A stretch of DNA of 64,000 bases from Larix kaempferi (Eukaryota > Streptophyta > Pinopsida > Pinales > Pinaceae): positions 303,001-367,000 of the forward strand of contig BSBM01000321.1 in NCBI GenBank assembly GCA_027924585.1, given 5' to 3'. Shown here in pieces: positions 1 through 12,077 of this stretch (position 1 is its first letter; the number at the start of each line of letters is the position of its first letter). The position numbers and the translations under genes were made by a program. The notes below the pieces were generated by a model, which did not search any database, was not told the origin of the DNA, and worked only from the letters and a program-made list of their open reading frames with translations.

Positions 1-117
1 TGGCTAGTCTCATTCACTCTGCTCTGGTTTTGGTTTGTTGGGCGGAGATTTGCATCTGTTTGGTACCTTTTGTTGATTTTTACATCTGAATGATCATGAT
101 CGAACCCAGTTGAGGGC

Positions 118-304
118 AGGGGATTGGTGGGTTTTTGACAGGGTATTGGTAGGGTTTTAGATTTGTGGGTTTTTGACAGTGGAGGGGATTGGTGGGTTTT
201 TGACAGGGTATTGATAGGGTTTTAGATTGGTGGGTTTCTCACCGTGGAGGGGATTGGTAGGTTTTAGGGTTTCTATCAGTGAAGGGTATTGGTGGGTTTT
301 TGAC
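118..304. repeat. 65-bp tandem repeat upstream of the TRB-like gene
   Basis: Nearly three diverged copies of a G/T-rich unit of about 65 bp, starting near 119, 184 and 249. Each carries GGGGATTGGTGGGTTTTTGAC-like sequence and a TAGGGTTT core. The array ends about 80 bp before the start codon, so it lies in the proximal promoter or 5' UTR. No TATA box is evident. Confidence 0.8.
150..272 (-). promoter_or_regulatory. Three telo-box cores (AAACCCTA) upstream of the TRB-like gene
   Basis: TAGGGTTT, the reverse complement of the telo-box core AAACCCTA, occurs at 150-157, 215-222 and 265-272. The last is the full nine-base form TTAGGGTTT at 264-272. In plants telo-boxes are bound by TRB/SMH-type Myb proteins, which is what the next gene encodes, so autoregulation is possible. 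That role is inferred; the motif matches are seen directly. Confidence 0.6.
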
Positions 305-383
305 GAGAACATAGCAGATAGAGGAGAAAGAGAAAGAGGCCATTCGAAGAAGAAACCATAGATAGATACCTAGATATCTATCC

Positions 384-1334
384 ATGGGTGCTCCCAAGCT
401 GAAATGGACTTCTGAAGAGGAGGTTGCTCTGCGAACAGGCGTGGGCAGGTATGGTACTGGCAAGTGGAGGACCATTCTGAAGGACCCAGACTTCGCAGTC
501 TGTCTTGCAGCTCGTTCTAATGTCGACTTGAAGGACAAATGGCGCAACCTTATGAGTAGTATGAGTCCTGGTGGGCAGGGCTCCAAGATTCCTCGAGCAA
601 AACCCATTGCCCCTGTGCCTCTTTCTTCAGTTGCTCCTAACTCTCCTACGGCAACATCCTCTGCAGCAGTAGCCATTTCAGATAATGTTATTTCTTCTCG
701 TAATCCTGTTTTAACTTCAAGTACGGCAAGAAATCATTCGCCAAGGTGTGATTATGATGACATGATTTTAGAAGCTCTTACAGCTCTGCAAGATCCCAAC
801 GGGGTTGATGTTGCCACGATTGCAAGTTTCATGGAGGATAGACACCAATTGCCCCCAAGTTTCAGGCGGGCGCTCTCTTCGAAGCTCAAGCGCTTAGTCT
901 CGCAAGAAAAGATTTTGAGGGTTCGAAACAGTTACAAGCTCAGAGATATGGTAGATGTGAATTCAGCCGTGTCAGGACCTCCGGTTCTAGTTGATGGGTC
1001 GATGGATTCAGCCGTGTCAGGACCTCCGGTTCTAATTGATGGGTCGATGAATTCAGCCGTGTCAGGACCTCCGGTTTTAATTGATGGGTCGATGCAGTTA
1101 TGCTCCAATGGCATGGATGCTTCTTCGGTGGACACGGTAAACCAAGCTTCGATGGCTGCTGCCATGAAAATGGCAGAAGCAGAGGCCATGTCTGCCTTGG
1201 CCGAAGAAGCAGCAAGAGAAGCAGAGATTGATGCAAAATTGGCAGATGAAGCAGATGCGCTTCTTGAAGCGGCAAATTCAGTCTTTGATTTTGATTTCGA
1301 CCTGCTGGACGAGGTGGATGGATTTTCATTATAG
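384..1334 (+). CDS. Single-Myb-histone / telomere-repeat-binding factor (TRB-like)
   Basis: A 316-residue protein with the three-part layout of the plant SMH/TRB family. An N-terminal Myb domain (about residues 5-57) ends in the telobox-Myb signature VDLKDKWRN (47-55). A linker/histone H1-H5-like winged helix follows at about 122-188, then an Ala/Glu-rich coiled coil at about 255-298. Family members bind double-stranded telomeric repeats and telo-box promoters in the nucleus and dimerise through the H1-like domain. The start is chosen because MGAPK-KW is the usual family N-terminus and TCCATGG is a good plant start context. Residues 193-237 are three exact-length copies of a 15-residue repeat (SAVSGPPVL-DGSM). 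The acidic tail FDFDFDLLDEVDGFSL is distinctive. The frame is uninterrupted, whereas angiosperm TRB genes have introns inside the Myb region, so this may be a retrocopy. No flanking poly(A) or TSD was found to prove that. Confidence 0.9.
   Translation: MGAPKLKWTSEEEVALRTGVGRYGTGKWRTILKDPDFAVCLAARSNVDLKDKWRNLMSSMSPGGQGSKIPRAKPIAPVPLSSVAPNSPTATSSAAVAISDNVISSRNPVLTSSTARNHSPRCDYDDMILEALTALQDPNGVDVATIASFMEDRHQLPPSFRRALSSKLKRLVSQEKILRVRNSYKLRDMVDVNSAVSGPPVLVDGSMDSAVSGPPVLIDGSMNSAVSGPPVLIDGSMQLCSNGMDASSVDTVNQASMAAAMKMAEAEAMSALAEEAAREAEIDAKLADEADALLEAANSVFDFDFDLLDEVDGFSL
961..1095 (+). repeat. Three in-frame 45-bp repeats within the TRB-like CDS
   Basis: Units 961-1005, 1006-1050 and 1051-1095 each begin ATTCAGCCGTGTCAGGACCT and differ at only a few positions. 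They encode three 15-residue repeats between the H1-like domain and the coiled coil. Near identity suggests recent expansion, and copy number may vary between alleles. Confidence 0.95.
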
Positions 1335-1960
1335 TTAGTATTTTTTTTAAAGGATGAATGTTGTTCTTTCTTTTCTATTTATTTTCAGAGTGGAGATCTA
1401 TGACCTACTCTGCATTCAATGTAGTGTACCATTTACTCACTTCATACGGACCATGCACATATCCACATATCCCGCTGAATACAGAACTCCAATTTTGCAT
1501 TAGGGCTCTAAACTCATTTTAATGTTGGAGGATGTGGAATCTGGCTTGAGTATGAACCTGAGTCAATATTGATAGTCTCAGTCACTAAACCACATCCCAA
1601 CATAGTTATAATTATTAACTTTTCAGTATTTACAGCTATGTAAAATTTTTTGTCCTGGGCCGATTTATTAACTTCTCAGTATCACAAGTTTTGTCATGGG
1701 CTGAATTTTGATTAAAAGGCTTAGATAATATAATTATTTGATTTTTTCAAGCTTGCAACTATGTACAAAATTTGTCCTGCCCTTATTTGATTAGCTCAAT
1801 CATAATCATGATGTTTTTGACAAGTAAATATAAATTATTTATTAGTTTCTTACTTCTCATTTTGCCTTTGTATTCTGGGCTTTGGCTTTGTCTTTGGGAT
1901 TTTGTACCAGCTATGGATCCTTTAAATGGATTTTAAAAAATGCCACATGAGAATTGAATT
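1335..1960. other. 3' flank of the TRB-like gene, no coding signal
   Basis: AT-rich sequence following the stop codon, presumably containing the 3' UTR. I see no further exon with family similarity and no clear processed-gene poly(A) tail or flanking direct repeat. Confidence 0.5.
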
Positions 1961-2152
1961 ACAGGGAATTCATGATTTCTTGTTTAGGGACTGGTTCCCA
2001 AGAACGCAGGGCTATCAATGTAGTACAGGGAATTCATGATTTCCTGTTCAGGTTCTGGTTCCCAAGAACGCAGGGCTATCAATGTAGTACAGGGAATTCA
2101 TGATTTCTTGTTCAGGGACTGGTTCCCAAGAACTCGGGGTTATCTATGTACT
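1961..2152. repeat. 64-bp tandem repeat, three copies
   Basis: Copies start at 1961, 2025 and 2089, each opening ACAGGGAATTCATGATTTC and containing CTGGTTCCCAAGAAC. The first two are nearly identical and the third is more diverged at its end. Short open frames across it have no recognisable product. Confidence 0.95.
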
Positions 2153-3879
2153 TCAACAGTTTAAAATTATGGCATCTGAACTACTCTTAGGGCATAATAT
2201 GGAAAACATGATACAAAATCCACAACTTACTGTCTGGCCTGTGGGGCGTTTAGATACATTGATGGAGCGCATCTACTTCTTACCTCCTTTATTTTTGCAC
2301 ATATTACAAGATACATTATACAGTGTAGAACAATGCTTGAAAACATTTACTCTTTGAATGGTTACATGCACAATTAGTTGTTTTTTTTTTTCTTGTAAAA
2401 AATAGCCTGTACATTTTGGTTTCTCAATAGAAATGCATTGAACATAATTTTACTGTTGTATATGCTTTGCAGCATTTCAAACCAAATATTCTTAAACAAA
2501 AATAAGATTCTAATAAATGCTTCATCCAGATCTACATGCAAAACAGAGAGATCCAGAGCCATATATACTTACAGATTGTGCATTCTCTTTATACATGCAA
2601 AACAGAGAGATCCAGAGCCATATATACTGACAGATTGAGCATTCTCTTTATTCATAATTCATGATGTACAGAAAGATTCCCTACATCAGTTATAACAGTT
2701 TTCAATTGAAACAAAATTTCCTAACAGTTTTCAACTGAAACAAAATTTCCTAAATTATGTTGTACTTGCACTTATTGATTATTGATATTTAGTGGTAGTC
2801 TTGCCAGTTAGTCGCTAAGAAACTGATTCTTACAGTATGGACGAAGGATTTTATTTCACTTAAACTTGAGGATATCTCTCAGAGTCATTTGATATGTTGA
2901 CTATACCATCTCCTACTTCTTGCCTGTAATGCACAGAAAATTGCTATTTCATTTGCAAGGTGTTGTATGTCCATATCTATCTCCATATCTATCTCCAGTT
3001 CATATCTGTCACATTTCGGCTAATGTCTTCTACTTCTTCCTCGTAATGATCGAGCAGAAAACAGCTTTTTTTTTTTATTTTGATGGTGTTGACACGTGGT
3101 CCGTGGATTTCCAAGTGTTTACATGCATCCATGGATGGTCCGTGATGTCCAAGTGTTGCATGTATACGTGGGTGATAGTTGGCTGTCAGTAGGATCAAGG
3201 GGCTGTAATAAATAATTTGATTTAATTTAATGGATAATTGAATTTATTTCATGATTAAAATTGACCTATGTCAAACTTGTGATCAGCTTTCTAAAGTATT
3301 GAAAGGTAATTGAATGTGTATTATTGTTTATATGAAGGACATAGAGGTGGTTAGGTTGTTGATAATAATCCCTTTTATTGTTGATATTATTTTGGATGTC
3401 ATTAGGATTTTATGCACCGAATCATCATTTTGTATTTTTAGTTTTGATAATGTATTTGTTCTGTTTATTATTTGTTGTGATTTTGATATGTTTGTGTTGG
3501 TTAAATAAAACATTCTATAAATCCAATATTGGGATTAGTGACCATGTTTATGTTTTAAAATTATTAACATTCGGATTAGTGATCATGTTGATGTTTTCAA
3601 ATTATTATAAATTATTAGTTTTAAAATTATTCACATTCGGATTAGTGATCATGTTGATGTTTTCAAATTATTACAAATTATTAGTGTTCTTCAATGAAGG
3701 GTTTTATAAATATGTAGATTTCAATTTTAAATTACAATATATTTAATTATACCATTTTATAATGTTATGATTATTTTTATGATTGTCTAAAGTATGCTTT
3801 GTAATCTATAATGTAAATATGCTTTGTATATATTTCTGATATTTCTGCTGAGGTGAAAGCTAAGTTCTAACTAATAAAT
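2153..3879. other. AT-rich non-coding region with short tandem duplications
   Basis: No gene recognised. Small direct duplications are visible: a 59-bp unit at 2534-2651 (ATGCAAAACAGAGAGATCCA twice), a 29-bp unit at about 2694-2751 (CAGTTTTCAA-TGAAACAAAA), and a 66-bp unit starting at 3568 and 3634 (CATTCGGATTAGTGATCATG). Low-complexity translations such as those near 3380-3746 are not credible proteins. Confidence 0.7.
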
Positions 3880-6230
3880 AGTCACGAGTCCAAGTTGTGG
3901 TTTAGTTAGTGTTATGTTTAAATGTAATACAATTGAAGCATAATGAATAATATAATCACTACAAATATTGTTTTAAGACCAAAATGTGTGCTAGGCTATG
4001 ATTCCACAATGATTCCACAAGACGAAGTTTAACTAATGAATAGTGACCAGTCCAATGGTTTAGTTACTGTTATGTTTAAATGCAGTATAATTGAAGCATA
4101 ATGAATAATATAATGACTACCAAAAATATTGTTTTAAGATCAAAATGTGGGCTAGGTTATGAATCCACAAGAGGGGAAGATGAAATGAAGTATTTGGAAT
4201 GAGGAAATTGTTAAAATTATGCTGCCCCAAAAGTATGGCTTTTTGTGTTGTTTATGTCCATGTTGTATTAAAAGCTTGTTAGTTAATCATTGATTTGGGG
4301 TATTTCTATGGTAATTTATGATTCTTTTTGGGGAGCACACATGGCTCATGCAATAGGAGAATATATAGAATGTGAATTTTTGTGTGGGGAAGTGGGGATG
4401 TTCGTGATCTATAATCTAAATATTCTTAATTTTTTAGTATGGAGCCAAATCAAAGTTATAACTAATGAATATTCATGAGTCCAAGTTATGGTTTAGTTGT
4501 AGTGTTATGCCCAAATGTAATACCATTGAAGCATAATGAATAATATAACAACCACAACAAATATTGCTTTAATAACAAAAGTGGGTTATGAATCCACCAG
4601 AGGTGAAGAGGAAAACAAGTCTTTTGGAAGAGAAAGTTGTTAAAATAATGCTGTCCCTGTCATTTCAAAAGCAAGGCTTTTTTCTGATTGTGTTAAAAAC
4701 TTTTCAATCAATCATTGAATTGGGATATCTTTATGGTATTTCATGATTATTTTTGGTGAACACATTTATGCCTCACCCAAGAGGAGAATATATATAATGT
4801 ATAAATTTATGTGGGGAAGGGAGATGTTCTTTATCTATAATGTAAATATGCTTTGTATATATTTTTAGTGTGGAGCCCAGGGTGGTATCTCTATGGTGGG
4901 GAGCACACATATGCTTCATGCAATAGGAGAATATATAGAATGTGAATTTTTGTTGTGGGGAAGTGGGGATGTTTGTGATCTATAATCTAAATATGCTTAA
5001 CTTTTAGTATGGAGCCAATCAAAGTTCTAACTGATGAATAGTCATGACTCCAAGTTATGGTTTAGTTGTAGTGTTATGCCCAAATGTAATACAATCGAAG
5101 CATAATGAATAATATAACAACCACAACAAAATATTGCTTTAATAGCAAAAGTGGGTTATGAATCCACGAGAGGTGAAGAGGAAAGGAAGTATTTTGGAAG
5201 AGAGGTCTTTTTCTGTCCATATTGTGTTAAAAACTTTTCAATCAATCATTGACTTGGGATATCTTTATGGTATTTCATGATTATTTTTGGTGAACACATT
5301 TATGCCTCACCCAAGAGGAGAACATATATAATGTATAAGAGGAAAATATATATAATGTGTTTATGTGGGGAAGGGGGATGTTCTTTATCTATAATGTAAA
5401 TATGCTTTGTATATATTTTTAGTGCGGAGCCCAAGGTGGTATCTCTATGGTAATTCATGATTCTTCTTGGGGAGCACACATATGCTTCATGCAATAGGAG
5501 AATATATAGAATGTGAATTTTTGTGTGGGGAAGTGGGGATGTTTGTGATCTATAATCTAAATATGCTTAATTTTTAGTATGGAGCCAAATCAAAGTTCTA
5601 ACTAATGAGTAGTCATGAGTCCACGTTATGGTTTAGTTGTAGTGTTATGTCCAAATGTAATACAATCGAAGCATAATGAATAATATAACAACCACAATAA
5701 ATATTGCTTTAATAGCAAAAGTGGGTTATGAATCCACGAGAGGTTAAGAGGAAATGAAGTCTTTTGGAAGATAAAGTTGTTAAAATAATGCTGCCCCCTC
5801 TCATTTCAAAAGTAAGGGTTTTTTTTTTGGTCCATACCGTGTTAAAAACTTTTCAATCAATCATTGGCTTGGGATATCTTTATGGCATTTCATGATTATT
5901 TTTGGTGAACACATTTATGCCTCACCCAAGAGGAGAATATATATAATGTATAAATTTATGTGGGGAAGGGGGATGTTCTTTTTCTATAACGTAAATATGC
6001 TTTGTATATATTTTTAGTGCGGAGCCCAAGGTGGTAAAACTTTGATTAATGAATAGTCATGAGTCTAAGTTATGGCTTAGTTGTAGTTTTATATTTAAAT
6101 GTAATACAATCAAAGCATAATGAATAATGTAATACTAAAAGGATTGCTTTAATATCAAAAGGTGGGCTATGAATCCACGAGTGGGGAAAACCAAAGGAAG
6201 TCTTTTGGAAGAGAAAATTTATAACATAAT
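3880..6230. repeat. Degenerate tandem array, about 570-bp unit
   Basis: The marker AGCATAATGAATAATATA recurs at about 3937, 4095, 4530, 5098, 5668 and 6113. The central intervals are about 570 bp; the outer ones are shorter because of internal deletions. Units share AGTCCAAGTTATGGTTTAG, GTGGGTTATGAATCCAC and a GTGGGGAAG-GGGATGTTC block. No protein or transposon hallmark is seen, so this looks like local segmental amplification or a young satellite-like array. Confidence 0.85.
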
Positions 6231-6710
6231 GTTGCTACCTCATCTTTGGAAAGTATGACTTCTTTTTGTCCATGTTGTGTTAACATCTTCTTGATAAATC
6301 ATTGACTTCGGGTATCTTAATTGTAATGCATGAGGCTTTGGGGGAACACACATATTCCTAGTGCAAGAGGAGAATATATATGATGTTAAACTTTTGTGTG
6401 GGAGAGGTGGGGGTGGGGAATATCCTTTATCATTATTCCATTCATCTCAAGATTGTAAGAAGGATGTTGTATACCCTTGGGTTTCCATATTCCTTGTATT
6501 CACCCAAAAAAACCCATGAGTATGAGTCATTAGGGGTAAGCAAGAGGGGTTGTCATTGCTAGAAGCCATGGACTAAATTTGGCGGCCTTTTTCCATCATT
6601 TGGTGATATTCCCTTTGTTCACCTAGAAAAACCTAATGGTGTGAGTCATTGGGGATTCTATGGCAAGAAGGGTTGTCACTAGTAAAGTCATTAACTAAAT
6701 TTGAAGGTCT
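6231..6710. other. Diverged repeat-derived spacer
   Basis: Carries a weak internal duplication: CCCATGAGTATGAGTCATTAGGGG near 6510 and a related version near 6630. No coding evidence. Confidence 0.4.
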
Positions 6711-8480
6711 TTTTCCATTGCTCTCCCATTCTTCTCAAGGTTAGGAGGAATTTGTATGCTCTTCTATTGTAGCCACATTAATTGTATTCAATGAGAGAAA
6801 TCTATGAGCTTCAATCATTAGGGATTTTTTGGCAAGCTAGAGGGGTCATCGTTTATAAGGTGCATGGGTTAGTTTGAAGGGATATTTTAGGGTTTTAGAG
6901 TGAGCCAAGACATTGTGTAGCTTGAAAACCCATGACCCACTTTTCTAAAATCTCTATTGAATGCAAATCAACCAAGGTTACAATTGCAGGGATTCCCAAA
7001 GCGCATTGAGCGACTCAAAATATTCATGCCTACACCAGAAGCAATGGACTCTTGAGGAACTATATAACATAGAAGAAGATGTCTTATCATTGTTAGGAGA
7101 CTCGTTGAAATGTGTTGAGAAGCATTCCTTGAGGGAAACCATCGTAGGATATTAGTTTTGTCTATATTTCTTAAAATTGCGGGCTGGGATGGGTGAGAAA
7201 CAAAGCCAATAGACATTGTGTAGCTTGAAAACCCATGACCCACTTTTCTAAAATATCTATTGAATTCAAATCAACCAAGGTTTACCAATTGTAGGGATTC
7301 CCAGAGCACATTGAGCGACTCAAAATATTCATGCCTACACCAGAAGCGATGGACTCTTGAGGAACTATATAACATAGAAGAAGAGCTCTTATCATTGTTT
7401 GGAGACTCGTTGAAATGTGTTGAGAAGCATTCCTTGAGGGAAACCATCGTAGGCTGCTAGTTTTGTCTATATTTCTTAGAATTGTGGATTGGGATGGGTG
7501 AGAAACAAAGCCAATAGCCATCTTTCGTCCATGTGGTCTAGTAGCTTGACTTTGGGTTGGCATTTGCAATAGATTTTGTGGTGTTCCTTCTTATGCACTC
7601 CTATATAGGGCTTGAGTGATTAAACATGGGTTAAAATTATGGGCCATTAAAAACCATTTTTCTATGAGATTGCATAGATAGCTTCCTATAGGGGCTTAGA
7701 ATTGGTTTAAAATCATGCATGGGTGCAATAATAAAAATGAAATGGTCATTTTCCATTGCTCCCATTCTTCTAGAGGTTAGGAGGGATTTGTATGCCCTTC
7801 CATTATTTCCATATTAATTGTATTCAATAAGATAAATCTATGATCTTGAGTCATTGAGGATTTTTTGGTAAGCTAGAGGGCTTATCGTTGATAGAGTGCA
7901 TGGGTTGAGTTTGAAGGGAGATTTAGGGTTGTAGAGTAAGCCAAGACAATGTGTAGCTTGAAAACCCATGATCCACTTTTCTGAAATCTCTATTGAATGC
8001 AAATCAACCAAGGTTTACTAATTGTAGGGATTCCGAGAGCGCATTGAGCAACTCAAAATCTTCATGCCTACACCACAAGTGATGGATTATTGAGGAACTA
8101 TATAGCATAGAAGAAGAGCTCTTATCATTGATTGGAGACTCATTGAAATGTGTTGAGAAGCATTCCTTGAGGGAAACCATGGTAGGCCGCTAGTTTTGTC
8201 TATATTTTTTAGTATTGTGGATTGGGATAGGTGAGAAGCATATCCACTAGCCATCATTCACCCTTGTGGTCTCATAGCTTGACTTTGGGTTGGCATCTGC
8301 AATAGATTTTGTGGTGTTCCTTCTTATGCACTCCTATATAGGGGTTGAGTGACTAAACATGGATTAAAATTATGGGTCATTAAAGACCATTTTTCTATGA
8401 GATAGCAGAGATTGCTTCCCACAAGTGCGTAGAATTGGTTTAAAATCATGCATGGGTGCAATAATAAAAATGAAATGGAA
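6711..8480. repeat. Composite segmental duplication with order A-B-B-C-A-B-C
   Basis: Three modules are duplicated. A (about 6711-6910 and 7748-7935) contains TTTTCCATTGCTC-CCATTCTTCT. B (about 6911-7210, 7211-7520 and 7936-8245) contains AGCTTGAAAACCCATGA and ATTCATGCCTACACCA. C (about 7550-7740 and 8290-8480) contains AATAGATTTTGTGGTGTTCC. The order is consistent with local duplication of B plus a larger duplication of A-B-C. The first two B copies keep a related short frame of 64-66 codons on the plus strand; the third has a stop in it. Function unknown. Confidence 0.85.
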
Positions 8481-9744
8481 TTAAACAAGCACAGATCAAT
8501 ATATTTTATGGAAACCAAATGCCCATGATTAGAGTTAAACATAATCACACACAAAACATGCAAGATAGGTTGAGATTCAATTATGGATTCCTAGGCAGAC
8601 AAATCACTCTTTTAACAAAAGATAGTCCAAGAAATTCACTATGTATAATCAATTTTCCATCTAACCATAGGCTTCAGTGCATAGGCCACCCTTAAATTGG
8701 GCTACGAGGCCACTAGAGAAAAGGAACCAAGATCTGGGTTTCCCAATTGCTCTTGGCTCAACCAATCTATGCACTATAGAGCACTCTGGCAGCTCATTCA
8801 ACCATGGCACTGTCTTCCACTTCCCTATACAACACAAGGGAGAAATTCATTTCTTTGCTCAATATTGCCTTGGATATATTCTTCCCTTTTGATGATCTTT
8901 AGTGTAGGTGGAAAGAGTCCACTCTATCAAATGATTTTTGGGATTACCTTGAACTTGGCTTCTTAGCTTTCCTCATCTCTATGCTTACCTCCAAACATTT
9001 GTCTCTCATCCAAGGTTGACAATGCCTTCTATAATACTAATTTGATCCTCTTCAAATTTGGATAATGGTTGACATAAAGAATGGAGAACACATAATGATG
9101 AGTTGAAAGCATGACCACTAAAATGAATGACCATGAGAGAGTAGGAATGATTCTTGATTTTCCTTCCAGTAGGGGAATGAAGTACTTTTATGTTTCCCCA
9201 TAATGATTGTGCTTATTGCATGCACTTTAGTAACTATAGGAGTAGACATCCTCACCAACCTTTACATGCATTCATGATTGGGTTTTCTAAGTCAATGGTG
9301 GTGGGTGGTTTTATTTAAAGCACATGATGGAAAATATATGAGATCATAGGTTGATGCTTGGCAATATAGGATTAATCTCTCATAGTCCTCCCTTTTCTTT
9401 TTCCCTTTAGTGCGATCATAATCCTTTTTGTACTCTCCACAACCCTCTTGGACCATTATATATTGTATTTCAACATTAATATGTATAAAGCTTTGATTTC
9501 AATGTGGCAAGCCTACCATAGTTCATGGAAGTGTATTTAAAATGTCTATATGCTTAGCCATTCAATAGTCTAGTTTTGGTCTTGAGCTTCACACTAGGGA
9601 TCCATACAAGCATATTTGCAATATTTACACATGGAGTTGTTAATTTAAGCTCGTATGGCTAGACTAAGTTTTATTATAGAAACACATTGATTATTTATAC
9701 ATCCTTTGATCCAATACATTCCAAGGGTCAAAATAAGGGTATTA
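8481..9744. other. Unassigned DNA, possibly the 3' LTR of decayed element D
   Basis: No coding evidence. Since a polypurine-like tract of the minus-strand Ty3/gypsy remnant lies at about 9747-9765, some of this sequence may be its 3' LTR. No matching second LTR is visible, so its outer limit cannot be set. Confidence 0.3.
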
Positions 9745-11900
9745 TACCCCCCTCCCTCTTTGAATGGAACTAACTTACATGCAACTCTAGATCATAGAAA
9801 AAATGGAATGCCTCTTTCATGGAACATTCCAGTGCCCACATAGCCTCATTGGGACTGAAATGCCTCCATTACAACTTTTCTTGTTGGGGTCAAAGAAATG
9901 TACTTTTCTATAGGGGATCCATAATGACACTATTTGGAACTCTCCCCCTTGTCCCCCTAGTTTACAACTTAATCAATCACATGGTCAAATGTTATGAAGC
10001 AAACATGGAAAAACATTGTTTTCACTAATGTTTGCATGCAAATCTATATGCAATTGGCCCTATCTTATCAAGGACTTCAAATGGCCTACAATATATAAGT
10101 GTTGTTTCAACATAACTTCCATGCTTTAGAAAAATCTTCCTAGCTTCACTTTGAGGAAGACTTGATCCCCAACATTGAGTTCTCTTTGCATTCTATTCTT
10201 ATTTGCATAACTTTTCTCATTTTCCTACATTGCCTTCAAGTTCTACTTGATTCTAGCGATATCTTGCTCCATTTTCTTAAGCATCTCCAACCCAAGTACA
10301 ATTTTGTTCACTAGATTATCCCAGTGCATTGGACTATTGTAAATTGATTCATTCTTACTCAGGATTCCCATTATTATATGCAAAATCCATCGAGCATGAA
10401 TAATCTTCCCAGTTGGATGGTTTATCCATCACATACATGCTTGTCTTCAATCACTTGATTCATTCTTTCGATCTACCATATGTGTGTGGATGGTAGGTTG
10501 TGCTAAAATTTAGCCCAATATCCGAGTCTTCAAAGATACTTCCAAAAATTGTAAGTAAAATTTGTATCTTTATCTCACACAACAATGTCAATTGTGCTAT
10601 ATGCGATGTGTTAGTTAAATTATCCTCTACAACCATGATAGAGTCATGTTGTTTCACTCTTCTTGGAAATCCAATAATAAAATCCCTTGTTATTATTCCT
10701 CACTTCCATTCTAGAAGTGACAAGGGTTGCAAAAAACTCGCAAGTGTAGATGCTTAACCTTAATCTACCAACATTCCATACCTTTGGCAACATATTCAAC
10801 GTCTTTCTTCATTCTAGGGAAAAAGTATTAATTCCTTGTTGCAACAATAATTTTTTTGGTAATGTAGATGGTCATCATATGACATCTTATATATATCTCT
10901 TCTCAAATTTGAAGAGTTGAAAATCTACATTCCAATTTTGTAAATAAGAATCCCCTTATCATTCAATGGATAGCCTTCATACATCTCTGATTTCTCTCAT
11001 TGCAATCCATTTTTCACTTGGATATAATGTTCATCCTCAATGAAGGACTCAATAGCTCTTTTTATTCAAATTTAATCAGCAAATTCTAACCACCACCACA
11101 TTCATATTTACAATGCATCTGCAACTTTGCTTTATTTTCCTTTTATGTGTTTGATCTCAAAATCAAACTCATGGGGTAATTCTAGCCATTTTTCTTTCCC
11201 AACGTTCAAGTTCAATGGGTCAAATAAGTACTTCAAGCTACTATGATCAGTTATGAATTCAAACTACTTGCCCATGAAGTATTGCCTCCACATTTTCACA
11301 GCCTGCAGTACTGTTGCAAGTTCAAGGTCATGGGTAATGCAATTTTTGCATGCCATGACTCACTGACACTACATGGTTATCTTGCATAAGAACTCAATAA
11401 TACCCTTAATACATACACGAGTGCACAAAATAATTATTTACTTAGATTTGCAACTTTTAATGATTAGGGCACATGCAAGATGTCGTTTCAATAGTTGGAA
11501 ACTTTCTTCATACTTGTGAGACCATTCAAATATCTTCCCCTTCTTTTGAAAAGAATTAGGTATGCAATTTTGAAAAATATACTCTATGAATCTTAAGTAA
11601 TAACCAACAAGGGCTATCAAGGGTTTCAAATCCATTTACATTTCTTGGATGGGATCATTCATTATGGATTCCATCTTTTTTTGATCCATTGAAATTGTTT
11701 TTTTATACATAATGTGACCCAATTCATATGAATATATTTTTGATAAAAGTCACATTTGCTTAGTTTTGAGTACAACTTAGGCTCTCTTAGTACTTGCAAA
11801 CCCATCCTCAAGTGAATCTCAATATCTCCTTCATTCTTAAAATATATTAATATATTATCAAGAAAGACAGGTACAAACTTTGATTTTCCACGAATTTTTT
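9745..11900 (-). pseudogene. Decayed Ty3/gypsy polyprotein remnant (element D)
   Basis: Read on the minus strand, multiply frameshifted fragments occur in the normal Ty3/gypsy order. RT end with FLDNILIYFKNE is near 11870-11780. LVGYYLRFIE and KKGKIFEWSHKYEESFQLLK, the RT/RNase H connection, are near 11620-11490. RNase H text HEFDFEIKHIKGK is near 11190-11140. Integrase text LNFSTTYHPHTYGRSKE is near 10510-10460, and a post-integrase segment VGDQVFLKVKLGRFFK near 10180-10130. A polypurine-like tract reads AAAGAGGGAGGGGGG on the minus strand near 9750. RT active site is FLDN instead of F-DD, and stops are frequent, so the remnant is dead. Gag, protease and the RT N-terminus are missing at its right side, next to the copia LTR of element M. 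Confidence 0.8.
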
Positions 11901-12077
11901 TTCACAATTTTATTAATTTTAACAAATTCACAATATGCAAATACCTTTCGGAATTCAAAAAAGACAATCAATATTGATGAAACATTAATAAATTTCCATC
12001 AAGTTTTTTTCCAAATATAAAGACCCTAGTAGTGTATAATCTAGTTTAATAGTGTTTATAAAAAAGATCCCAAATTG

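Noticed and set aside
239-676. 145-codon minus-strand frame overlapping the TRB-like gene
   Set aside because: Shadow of the plus-strand CDS and its repeat-rich 5' region; no domain text.
932-1329. Minus-strand frames with repeated EVLTRLNSSTHQ-like text
   Set aside because: Antisense reading of the 45-bp repeats in the TRB-like CDS.
1370-1390. TTTTATTTTCAG as a splice acceptor for a further TRB exon
   Set aside because: The stop codon already follows a complete family-type protein, and no donor site or downstream coding text supports splicing.
3378-3746. 122-codon hydrophobic frame that looks like a membrane protein
   Set aside because: AT-rich DNA with a 66-bp duplication gives Phe/Leu/Ile/Tyr-rich frames by chance.
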